Origin: a virus
IMG/VR virus record: IMGVR_UViG_3300006484_000013
Span: 1-52,342 of that record
Length of the DNA stretch: 52,342 nucleotides
Strand: one strand, 5' to 3'
The notes under the pieces are model-generated. The model searched no databases and had not been told where the DNA came from. It saw nothing but the letters and a program-made list of their open reading frames with translations. This document shows positions 45,764 to 52,150 of this stretch, piece after piece. Position numbers and translations under genes: made by a program. How positions within the stretch are numbered: the first letter of the stretch is position 1; the number at the start of each line of letters is the position of its first letter.

Positions 45764-46204
45764 ATGGAAGTTATAATACGAAATAAGAAAGCCTCATTTG
45801 AATATGAGTTTATTGATAAACTAACCGCTGGTATCAAGCTAATTGGTAGCGAAGTAAAATCAATACGTAATCATAAGGTATCAATCTCTGAGGGGTATTG
45901 TTACATCAAAAATGACGAACTGTTTATTAAGGGTATGAATATATCTGAATATAAACAAAGTGGCATTCATACGAATCATGAACCAACCAGGTTAAGGAAA
46001 TTATTGTTGAACAAAAAAGAAATAATAAAATTAAATGAAAATGTAGAGCAAAAAGGGTTGACAATAGTACCAATTAGTGTTATTATTACCGACAAAGGTT
46101 TAATAAAAATTGAAATATCACTATGCAGAGGTAAAAAACTTCACGATAAACGAGATTCGATTAAAAAACGTGATTTAGAAAGAGAACTTAACGTAAAAAT
46201 TTAA
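45764..46204 (+). CDS. smpB: SsrA-binding protein SmpB
   Basis: 146 residues, a full-length SmpB. Family stretches include YEFIDKLTAGIKLIGSEVKS, SISEGYCYIKN, NHEPTRLRKLLL and the C-terminal GKKLHDKRDSIKKRD helix that reaches the ribosome decoding site. SmpB delivers tmRNA to stalled ribosomes. No tmRNA is recognisable in this window, so it would use host tmRNA or serve another role. The start at 45728 lies in the promoter and is rejected. It is followed at nine bases by the sigma factor. Confidence 0.93.
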   Translation: MEVIIRNKKASFEYEFIDKLTAGIKLIGSEVKSIRNHKVSISEGYCYIKNDELFIKGMNISEYKQSGIHTNHEPTRLRKLLLNKKEIIKLNENVEQKGLTIVPISVIITDKGLIKIEISLCRGKKLHDKRDSIKKRDLERELNVKI

Positions 46205-46213
46205 AATAAATAT

Positions 46214-47101
46214 ATGAGACAATTAAAAATTAGCCAAAAAATTACAGACAGAACATCATCAAAAGCATTTGCTCAATACTTAATGGATGTTAGAGCAATC
46301 AAATCATTTGAAACCGCAGATGAAGAATATGAATGTGCGATTAAAGCTTTCAATGGGGATACTGATGCTTTAAATGAATTGATTGAGAGAAATTTAAAGT
46401 TTGTAATTAGTGTAGCTAAACAATATGTTAATGGTAAGTCACCACTTGAAGAATTGGTTACTGAGGGTAACTATGGTTTAATTGAAGCCGCTCAAAGATT
46501 CGACCCAAGTCGTGGATTCAAATTCATATCTTATGCTGTTTGGTATATAAGAAAAAGTGTGACAGATTATATGAACAAGTATTCTAGAACTGTTAGAATT
46601 CCAATAAATAGAATTACTGAATTAAACAAACTTAAAAGAGAGATGTCTGGTCTTGAACAAATCAATCAAAGACCAACAGCTGCTCAAGATTTAGTTGGTC
46701 TTGAGGGTTCTGATTTGAATTTTGATAACATTAATATGTTATTAAGTTTAGATAGTATGACAATCACATCATTAGACACACCATTCACTAGTGATTCAGA
46801 TAGTGGTTCAATGATTGATGTACTTGAAAATGATAATTCATTAAGTGCTGACCATTTAGTTAATAATAATGACTTACAATCAGTATTAGATTCAATCATG
46901 ACAACACTGGATTGTAGACAAAAAGAAATCATAACTTTAACCTACGGGTTAAATGGCCATGAACCATTAAGTTTAGTTGAAATTGGGTATAAAGTTGATA
47001 TGAGTCGAGAAGGTGTTAGGCAAGTTAGAAAGAAAGCCTTAAAAATCATGAAAATAAACATGAATCGAAGAGGTATTAAAATGGAATTGTTTCAAAATTA
47101 A
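46214..47101 (+). CDS. Primary-type sigma-70 factor
   Basis: 295 residues, the size and form of Bacteroidetes RpoD. The start MRQLKISQKITDR matches host RpoD; region 2 has NLKFVISVAKQYVNG, ELVTEGNYGLIEAAQRFD and GFKFISYAVWYIRKS; region 3 follows SRTVRIPINRI; region 4 ends SREGVRQVRKKALKIMK. It should recognise TTG-TAnnTTTG promoters like those in this window and could replace the host factor. Host origin is likely. Confidence 0.93.
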   Translation: MRQLKISQKITDRTSSKAFAQYLMDVRAIKSFETADEEYECAIKAFNGDTDALNELIERNLKFVISVAKQYVNGKSPLEELVTEGNYGLIEAAQRFDPSRGFKFISYAVWYIRKSVTDYMNKYSRTVRIPINRITELNKLKREMSGLEQINQRPTAAQDLVGLEGSDLNFDNINMLLSLDSMTITSLDTPFTSDSDSGSMIDVLENDNSLSADHLVNNNDLQSVLDSIMTTLDCRQKEIITLTYGLNGHEPLSLVEIGYKVDMSREGVRQVRKKALKIMKINMNRRGIKMELFQN

Positions 47102-47104
47102 TCA

Positions 47105-47128
47105 AAACCCCGAAAGGGGTTTTTTTAT
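47105..47128 (+). terminator. Rho-independent terminator
   Basis: ACCCC-GAAA-GGGGT with an efficient GNRA-type loop and a run of seven T's. Confidence 0.9.
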
Positions 47129-47180
47129 TTGTATTTTTAATAACTTATAGATATTTATTAATAAAAATAATACACTAATT

Positions 47181-47756
47181 ATGAAAAACATAATCAAACT
47201 TAACAAACAAGACTTGGGTAATTTGGAACAAAAAATCATTAAAGAAGATATCCAAAATAATAAATTATATAACGATTTAAAGTCAGTTATTAGAGATTCA
47301 ATTTCAAGTAAAGAAGAAATAATAGATGTATTAAAATACATTCTTGATGAAAAAGAGGGTCATGGTTGGGTAACAAAAGAAAAGGCCCTTAAAAATCTGG
47401 GTGAGTCTGATATTAAAAAAATGTTAAGAGAATCATTGAATGGTTTATTCGAAGATAATAAAGAAGAACCTAAAATCAAACGTGATGGTGCCAACGATGA
47501 TAAAGAGGGTGATGGTGAAACTAAAGTTGAATATGATGATATCATAAACTTCTTTAAAAAACATGATTCAATCAAACAAGTTGGTATATTCAGGGAAGCT
47601 GGATTTAGCGAAAAAGAAATCTATACTAGATTACCATACAAAAAATTAAATCAAGAACAGAATGAAGAAGGTGGTACTTATCGATTCACAAAAGATGAAG
47701 TAGATAGAGTTAGAACAGTATTATCTAAATATCCTGGCGGGGGTAAAGTAGGTTAA
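47181..47756 (+). CDS. Hypothetical protein with internal L-R-E motif
   Basis: 191 residues. Residues 78-92 (IKKMLRESLNGLFED) are very like the N-terminus of the 631-1275 protein (IKKLLRESLLRED), including two potential prohead-protease sites. The middle is charged and disordered-looking (KEEPKIKRDGANDDKEGDGE), the end is a compact helical domain. Possibly a structural or internal head protein. Confidence 0.6.
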   Translation: MKNIIKLNKQDLGNLEQKIIKEDIQNNKLYNDLKSVIRDSISSKEEIIDVLKYILDEKEGHGWVTKEKALKNLGESDIKKMLRESLNGLFEDNKEEPKIKRDGANDDKEGDGETKVEYDDIINFFKKHDSIKQVGIFREAGFSEKEIYTRLPYKKLNQEQNEEGGTYRFTKDEVDRVRTVLSKYPGGGKVG

Positions 47757-47766
47757 AAATTAATAA

Positions 47767-47790
47767 ATCCACGAAAGTGGATTTTTTTTT
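47767..47790 (+). terminator. Rho-independent terminator
   Basis: AATCCAC-GAAA-GTGGATT followed by a T-run. Confidence 0.88.
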
Positions 47791-47800
47791 GTCATAATAT

Positions 47801-47831
47801 TTGGAAATGTTATTTATTTATCTTATCTTTG
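47801..47831 (+). promoter_or_regulatory. Promoter for 47851
   Basis: TTG at 47801-47803, 20-base spacer, TATCTTTG at 47824-47831, 19-base leader. Confidence 0.7.
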
Positions 47832-47850
47832 TTTTATAAAAATAAGAGAT

Positions 47851-48540
47851 ATGGAAAATGATGGAATCAAATTTTACCAAGTATTCGGCTTCGGTGGTAC
47901 TATAGGGGTAAACAAATTAACGTTTAGTGATTTAATAATGGTAAATGGTGGTACCTTCATTGTTATGATATTATTATTGGGTGTGCTAGCATCTATATTC
48001 CCAACAATAATGCTATTTGTATATGCATTTTTACTTTTATTTGGCAACTGGGAACAAATGCAATTGGACCGAGTTAGAGTCAACATATTCGCAATTTTTG
48101 GTTATGTATATTTTATGATTGATTACCACTTCGGATTTGTTGGTTGGTTATTCTTTTATAAAATGTTTGGTGCTGAGTTTGTTGACAAATTATGTTATAT
48201 TAATACAGCGTTAGTTATATTAAATATACTCCTAATGTTTTTTGGTAATAGATTGTTCAATGAAATACAACATGGTATTATTAGATTAGCTGCATTTGCT
48301 TTTATTTTATTTTTATCAAATAAAATATTAATTCCAATAGGTAAATCATTAAGTCCAGTGATAGCAACACAATATATTACAAAGCCTGGTGATGGTGTGA
48401 TGGATGACGTGGAAAGTGTTGAGGACCAGAATCAAGAAGAAATGATGGATTTAGATGATGAGATTGAAAAACATGAACATGGTAGAGGTAATTACAATTA
48501 CAGACAGCCTAATGATGATGAATATATTGGTCGAGATTAA
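47851..48540 (+). CDS. Polytopic membrane protein
   Basis: 229 residues with about five membrane spans between residues 33 and 170 (e.g. FIVMILLLGVLASIFPTIML) and an acidic, soluble C-terminal tail (EEMMDLDDEIEKHEHGRG). No signal of a transporter family. It has its own promoter and follows a terminator, so it is independently regulated. Confidence 0.7.
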   Translation: MENDGIKFYQVFGFGGTIGVNKLTFSDLIMVNGGTFIVMILLLGVLASIFPTIMLFVYAFLLLFGNWEQMQLDRVRVNIFAIFGYVYFMIDYHFGFVGWLFFYKMFGAEFVDKLCYINTALVILNILLMFFGNRLFNEIQHGIIRLAAFAFILFLSNKILIPIGKSLSPVIATQYITKPGDGVMDDVESVEDQNQEEMMDLDDEIEKHEHGRGNYNYRQPNDDEYIGRD

Positions 48541-48557
48541 AAATGTTCTAATTAAAT

Positions 48558-48588
48558 TTGGTTAATTAATAAATAATACCTATATTTG
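48558..48588 (+). promoter_or_regulatory. Promoter for 48612
   Basis: TTG at 48558-48560, 20-base spacer, TATATTTG at 48581-48588, 23-base leader. Confidence 0.7.
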
Positions 48589-48611
48589 TATAAACAATAA
48601 AACAATTAGTT

Positions 48612-48803
48612 ATGTATACGTTTGTAAATTTAGAATTGAGAAAAGAAGCTAGCAAATTGGTAGCGAAAGGTTGGGAACCAACTAAAGGTAGAATCAGTGG
48701 TAACTCTATTGAGTTTGATGAAGACTGTTCATCATATCTTTACTACGGTAATGTACAAGGTAGAGATGCTGATTTAGCTGAATTAAAGAAAATGTTTCAA
48801 TAA
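48612..48803 (+). CDS. Small hypothetical protein
   Basis: 63 residues: a basic helix (LELRKEASKLVAKGW), a short beta part and an acidic helix at the end. Independent promoter. No family recognised. Confidence 0.6.
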   Translation: MYTFVNLELRKEASKLVAKGWEPTKGRISGNSIEFDEDCSSYLYYGNVQGRDADLAELKKMFQ

Positions 48804-48806
48804 AAT

Positions 48807-48837
48807 TTGGTTAACTAATAAATTATTAGTATATTTG
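48807..48837 (+). promoter_or_regulatory. Leaderless-type promoter for 48842
   Basis: TTG at 48807-48809, 20-base spacer, TATATTTG at 48830-48837, four bases before the ATG. Confidence 0.7.
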
Positions 48838-48841
48838 TAAT

Positions 48842-49078
48842 ATGAAATATTTAACCGAAGTTGAAAGAAAACAAAGAGTACTAGATGAATTCAATGGTTT
48901 TACATTTGAATACACTACGGACCTATCTAACGAGGTTTTAATATACCCACCAACCGAATACACCAATGAGATGCTTTGCGTTGCCATATCTCAACTAATT
49001 GGTATGTTTATGTTAACAACGCATGATAAGTTAAACGGATTCTCAGGATTCGATAATATTAAATTTAAAATTAAGTAA
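48842..49078 (+). CDS. Hypothetical protein
   Basis: 78 residues, soluble, mixed fold (FNGFTFEYTTDLSNEVLIYP). It starts a four-gene run to 50082 with gaps of 0-12 bases. No family recognised. Confidence 0.6.
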   Translation: MKYLTEVERKQRVLDEFNGFTFEYTTDLSNEVLIYPPTEYTNEMLCVAISQLIGMFMLTTHDKLNGFSGFDNIKFKIK

Positions 49079-49080
49079 AA

Positions 49081-49320
49081 ATGTCAAGAAACAGTTTTTT
49101 AGTTTTCGATTCAGTAATGGGTTTTGAACACAAAGATGAACCAACTCAAATTATTGAAGCTGATGGTTCTATTAGATACTATAAAGGTGGAATTCGTTCT
49201 ACTTATAAATGTGGTGAACTAACACATATAACACCAAAAGAGTGTAACCCAAAATGGTTTACAAATTTCAATCAAGCATTACTTGATAAAATAAAAGATT
49301 ACCATAGAAATAATAATTAA
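49081..49320 (+). CDS. Hypothetical protein
   Basis: 79 residues, beta-rich (SFLVFDSVMGFEHKDEPTQI) with a helical end. Two bases after the previous stop, and its stop abuts the next ATG. Confidence 0.6.
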   Translation: MSRNSFLVFDSVMGFEHKDEPTQIIEADGSIRYYKGGIRSTYKCGELTHITPKECNPKWFTNFNQALLDKIKDYHRNNN

Positions 49321-49854
49321 ATGCGAATATTTAGAACCTTAAAAACGGGAATCAGTAATCTATGGGCTTGGTTACCTATAATTTGGAAAGATAGGGATTG
49401 GGACTCTTGGTTTATATATCAGATTATTGAATTTAAATTAAGGAGACAATCTAATTATATCGGTAGGAAGGATAGACATACTAGGTCACAAGAAGATGCT
49501 AAAGATATGTTAATTTGTGCTGAATTAATTAATAAAGTTAAAGACTCTTATTACGATTCAGAATATACTGATTATCATGAAAGTGAAATGGTATTTACAG
49601 ATATTGAAGATAAACCAGGTTATAGTGAAATAAATATTAATACTATCAGTGAAGATTTTGATTCGTATTTTACAAAGTTTCCAACATGGCATAAACGAGC
49701 AATTATCTTTATTAAAGAAAATCAAAAAAGATTTACTACTGACCATAATGATAAAAAATTAGTTGCTATGATTATGGGTGACTTAAGACAAGAAAAAGCT
49801 AAGGATTTAGTATTTAGAATCATGGCAAAAAAAATTAATAGGTGGTGGGATTAA
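49321..49854 (+). CDS. Conserved-looking phage hypothetical protein
   Basis: 177 residues, rich in Trp, Arg and Asp (WLPIIWKDRDWDSWFIYQII near the start and a final RWWD). The W-x-x-W-KDRDWD start resembles a hypothetical protein found in large phages, function unknown. Soluble. Confidence 0.65.
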   Translation: MRIFRTLKTGISNLWAWLPIIWKDRDWDSWFIYQIIEFKLRRQSNYIGRKDRHTRSQEDAKDMLICAELINKVKDSYYDSEYTDYHESEMVFTDIEDKPGYSEININTISEDFDSYFTKFPTWHKRAIIFIKENQKRFTTDHNDKKLVAMIMGDLRQEKAKDLVFRIMAKKINRWWD

Positions 49855-49866
49855 AAAATTACAATT

Positions 49867-50082
49867 ATGAAAAGAATAAATAGACATAAATGTGATGAAG
49901 TAATCAGATTCTTCGATTTGGATTTTGATATAGTAGAAGAAATAACAAAAATGGAAGATGATAAAAAGTATCTAATATTTTATAAGAAAACTCCATTTGC
50001 TGGAACTGTATCACCGATGTATGGTAAAGATTGGAAGTTGTGTATTCCAGAAATTCAAAATCCAAAAATTAAACTAATTTAA
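49867..50082 (+). CDS. Hypothetical protein
   Basis: 71 residues, charged (FFDLDFDIVEEITKMEDDKKY) with a basic end. It is the last gene before the cassette-like region; base composition and gene style change after it. Confidence 0.6.
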   Translation: MKRINRHKCDEVIRFFDLDFDIVEEITKMEDDKKYLIFYKKTPFAGTVSPMYGKDWKLCIPEIQNPKIKLI

Positions 50083-50103
50083 AAACAAAAATAATATTAC
50101 TTA

Positions 50104-50192
50104 TAACGGTTGGGTATATGTGTTGTACGCCTAACCACAAATTTTAAATTAAGTACGACACTTCATTGGCGTATAACATATACACCTTGTTA
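50104..50192 (+). repeat. attC-like palindromic element E1
   Basis: Outer TAAC (50104-50107) and GTTA (50189-50192) enclose long imperfect arms, GGGTATATGTGTTGTACGCC (50112-50131) and GGCGTATAACATATACACC (50168-50186). The whole would fold as one hairpin of about 90 bases. It marks the left edge of the cassette array. Confidence 0.6.
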
Positions 50193-50530
50193 TGTACCTT
50201 TAAATTTACAAAGATGGAAAAATATTTTATTTTAAATGATGATGGTAAATATTATGTTGCCGAAGGACAAGCAACACATAATATTGAAAAGGCGTTAAGA
50301 ATTGAAACATTGGAAAAATTAATAACAACTATTCCGATAATGAAAGATTGGAATTGGGATTATGTTGTTTATGAAGTATTGAATGGTAAAACTAAAAAAG
50401 TTGATGACAAAGTTTGGATGAGTATGTACCGTAAATGGAAAGAAGAAAATCCAAAAGACTATGAAAAACTTTATAGTGCATCTGGTTTTTCAAACTTCAT
50501 TAGAACTACTACGCCTTAATGGTACATAAC
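50189..50530 (+). mobile_element. Cassette 1, bounded by inverted repeats
   Basis: GTTATGTACC (50189-50198) and GGTACATAAC (50521-50530) are perfect inverted repeats on either side of the ORF 50214-50519, which would define one mobile unit. The right repeat runs directly into the TAACG element E2 (TAACG from 50527), whose following sequence TAGGTAGGTTGGTGAAG recurs after E7. Confidence 0.45.
50214..50519 (+). CDS. Cassette ORF 1, hypothetical
   Basis: 101 residues. Trp/Lys/Asp-rich (MKDWNWDYVVYEVLNGKTKK). It starts with DGKYYVAEGQATHNIEKAL-like beta/helix pattern and has no recognised family. Preceded by element E1 and followed by E2. The start at 50166 lies inside E1 and is rejected. Confidence 0.6.
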   Translation: MEKYFILNDDGKYYVAEGQATHNIEKALRIETLEKLITTIPIMKDWNWDYVVYEVLNGKTKKVDDKVWMSMYRKWKEENPKDYEKLYSASGFSNFIRTTTP

Positions 50531-50572
50531 GTTAGGTAGGTTGGTGAAGTTTACGGATTAAATAAAAAGATT

Positions 50573-50878
50573 ATGACAAAAGAAGAATTTATTAAAAAAG
50601 CAGAATCAGAAAAAGCAAACTTTGAATTGCACAAAAGATTGATTGAATATCATTTATGCGATAGAGGGGATAAGAATTATAGTAATGACCTAAAAGAGTT
50701 TGCCGAAAAGCAAGTTGTAGATGGAAATCTGCTTTTGAGTTTGATGGAATATGCTGAAGCGTATCACGAAGAACTAAGTAAATTGCGACAACCTACTGTT
50801 ATCGGTAGTTCTGTTGACAAGAAAGATAAGGAAGGTGGGATAAGTAAGTCTATATTTGATTTTGTTACTGACCTTTGA
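50573..50878 (+). CDS. Cassette ORF 2, hypothetical
   Basis: 101 residues, helical and charged. Its tail LSKLRQPTVIGSSVDKKDKE is shared with cassette ORF 7 (LSKLQQPTVISSV), and the 30 bases upstream of both genes are almost identical. That suggests related cassettes with a common frame. Confidence 0.6.
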   Translation: MTKEEFIKKAESEKANFELHKRLIEYHLCDRGDKNYSNDLKEFAEKQVVDGNLLLSLMEYAEAYHEELSKLRQPTVIGSSVDKKDKEGGISKSIFDFVTDL

Positions 50879-50886
50879 ATTACTGC

Positions 50887-50935
50887 TAACGTTTTGCAGA
50901 TTGGCGAAGAAGCCGAAACGAGAACTTAATTAGAA
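50887..50935 (+). repeat. TAACG element E3
   Basis: GCTAACGTTTTGCAGATTGG followed by CGAAGAAGCCGAAACGAG, with a short GGC/GCC pairing. The TAACGTTTTGCAG-type start is shared by elements E4 and E5. The stretch 50879-50953 has no gene. Confidence 0.55.
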
Positions 50936-50953
50936 ACGATAAATTTTATACTT

Positions 50954-51163
50954 ATGAAAAACATTCTTATGAAAATGAAACGGCTTTTTTGCCAATGTGC
51001 TGTTATAAGCCGTTTTGATTCGGAGGTATTTGTGCCACCTTTCAGATTAGGTAGAAAGCAGAAACGAGCCATATTAGATGCAAGAGGCAGAGAGGTAATT
51101 ATAATGCCACACAATAGCGAGAAACAAGCACAAATGTATTGTGACTACTTAAATGGCTTATAA
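50954..51163 (+). CDS. Cassette ORF 3, small basic protein
   Basis: 69 residues, basic with two cysteines near the start and a conserved-looking end (GREVIIMPHNSEKQAQMYCD). A second ATG at 50969 is an alternative start. The stop codon TAA is the first part of TAACG element E4. Confidence 0.6.
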   Translation: MKNILMKMKRLFCQCAVISRFDSEVFVPPFRLGRKQKRAILDARGREVIIMPHNSEKQAQMYCDYLNGL

Positions 51164-51222
51164 CGTTTGCAGGTTTATTTGTGCGGGATTTTACAGATAA
51201 AATTAATTTAAAAACGAAAAAT
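51161..51222 (+). repeat. TAACG element E4
   Basis: TAACGTTTGCAGGTTTATTT follows the ORF 3 stop and leads through an AT-rich spacer to ORF 4. No long hairpin is evident; it looks like half of an element such as E5. Confidence 0.45.
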
Positions 51223-51519
51223 ATGAAATTACTAAAATGGTTATTTGGGAGCAGGAACCCCGCATTGAATAAACCTGATGTTAGCAGCAGTGGCAAGTTG
51301 ATAAAGTCATTTGTAGCTGTTGGAGATGTGATAGAAGTATTACATTATGGACAAAAACAAATTTATAAGGTAGAACAATTTGAAGTTATAATGAATAGCT
51401 TATATGCACCAACTGAATTTGTAATACACGTTAAATTCAGCTACAATGACGGTATAAGTAGTATTGAATGCACGTCAGATAATTTCAAATACGTGAGGCA
51501 TATTAGCCATTGCTGCTAA
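51223..51519 (+). CDS. Cassette ORF 4, hypothetical
   Basis: 98 residues. A short hydrophobic/basic start (KLLKWLFGSRNP) is followed by a beta-rich domain (KSFVAVGDVIEVLHYGQKQI). The stop TAA is part of element E5. The longer start at 51181 lies in E4 and is rejected. Confidence 0.6.
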   Translation: MKLLKWLFGSRNPALNKPDVSSSGKLIKSFVAVGDVIEVLHYGQKQIYKVEQFEVIMNSLYAPTEFVIHVKFSYNDGISSIECTSDNFKYVRHISHCC

Positions 51520-51564
51520 CGGTTGCAAGTAAACCATCGTTTTAATGTGGTTTACTTGCTGTTA
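51517..51564 (+). repeat. attC-like palindromic element E5
   Basis: Outer TAAC (51517-51520) and GTTA (51561-51564) flank perfect 12-base arms GCAAGTAAACCA (51525-51536) and TGGTTTACTTGC (51548-51559). The strand folds as a hairpin with a small internal bulge, the layout of an integron attC site. Confidence 0.7.
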
Positions 51565-51609
51565 TGCTTAGGTGCGAGATAGAAAAATAAACTTTATAAA
51601 TTAACAGAA

Positions 51610-51822
51610 ATGTCAGATTTTAAAATAGGTTGCTCACCTTTAACGAGTAGAATTTACGTAGGTAAAGTTAAAAAAGGAATGTGGATTGGAGAAAAGCATG
51701 ATGTAACTGAAGATGCTGTTGCTAGTGTTGCTGAAAACTTATTAAAGACAGACGAGCGGTTTCAGTTTTCTTTAGGTGGGAAACGCTACGAGTTAAAGGT
51801 TATAGAAATTGAAAGCACTTGA
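51610..51822 (+). CDS. Cassette ORF 5, DUF7446-like protein
   Basis: 70 residues. KIGCSPLTSRIYVGKVKKG followed by DVTEDAVASVAENLL matches a small phage/mobile-element family I know as DUF7446. The function is unknown. It is the only cassette ORF I recognise, and its family is common in phages. Confidence 0.75.
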   Translation: MSDFKIGCSPLTSRIYVGKVKKGMWIGEKHDVTEDAVASVAENLLKTDERFQFSLGGKRYELKVIEIEST

Positions 51823-51825
51823 GCA

Positions 51826-51890
51826 TAACGTTTCGGGGCTATGAAGCGTTGCCGATTAAAACGCTTAAACTTTCAATAAACAACAGAATT
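51826..51890 (+). repeat. TAACG element E6
   Basis: GCATAACGTTTCGGGGCTAT then GAAGCGTTGCCGATTAAAAC. A reading frame starting at a TTG at 51819 runs through it and is rejected. Same position after an ORF as the other elements. Confidence 0.5.
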
Positions 51891-52094
51891 ATGTTAGATG
51901 ATGAATTTTGGAATGACCTAAAAAACGGCAATGATTTTATAGCCAATGTTAGCAACAGTAGCTCTGCCGAATATTATCAAGTGTATTTAAATGGTAATTG
52001 GATTGCTGATTGTGCTGACTATTGTGAGGCAGAAACCATTGCAAACGCCAACGCAATGAATGGCAGGATTGATATTGAACGAAGGGTTGATTAG
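51891..52094 (+). CDS. Cassette ORF 6, hypothetical
   Basis: 67 residues. Acidic, Asn/Ser-rich (NDLKNGNDFIANVSNSSSAE) with an Ala-rich cysteine-containing end (ADCADYCEAETIANANAM). No family recognised. Followed 11 bases later by element E7. Confidence 0.6.
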   Translation: MLDDEFWNDLKNGNDFIANVSNSSSAEYYQVYLNGNWIADCADYCEAETIANANAMNGRIDIERRVD

Positions 52095-52104
52095 CTATTG
52101 TTGC

Positions 52105-52150
52105 TAACGGTAGGTAGGTTGGTGAAGTTTACGGATTAAAAAGGAATATT
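52105..52150 (+). repeat. TAACG element E7
   Basis: GCTAACGGTAGGTAGGTTGG then TGAAGTTTACGGATTAAA. Apart from its first bases this repeats the sequence after E2 (50531-50561) nearly base for base. Confidence 0.6.

Noticed and set aside
51819-51890. Reading frame from TTG through element E6
   Set aside because: It crosses the palindromic element; the ATG at 51891 fits the layout of the other cassettes.
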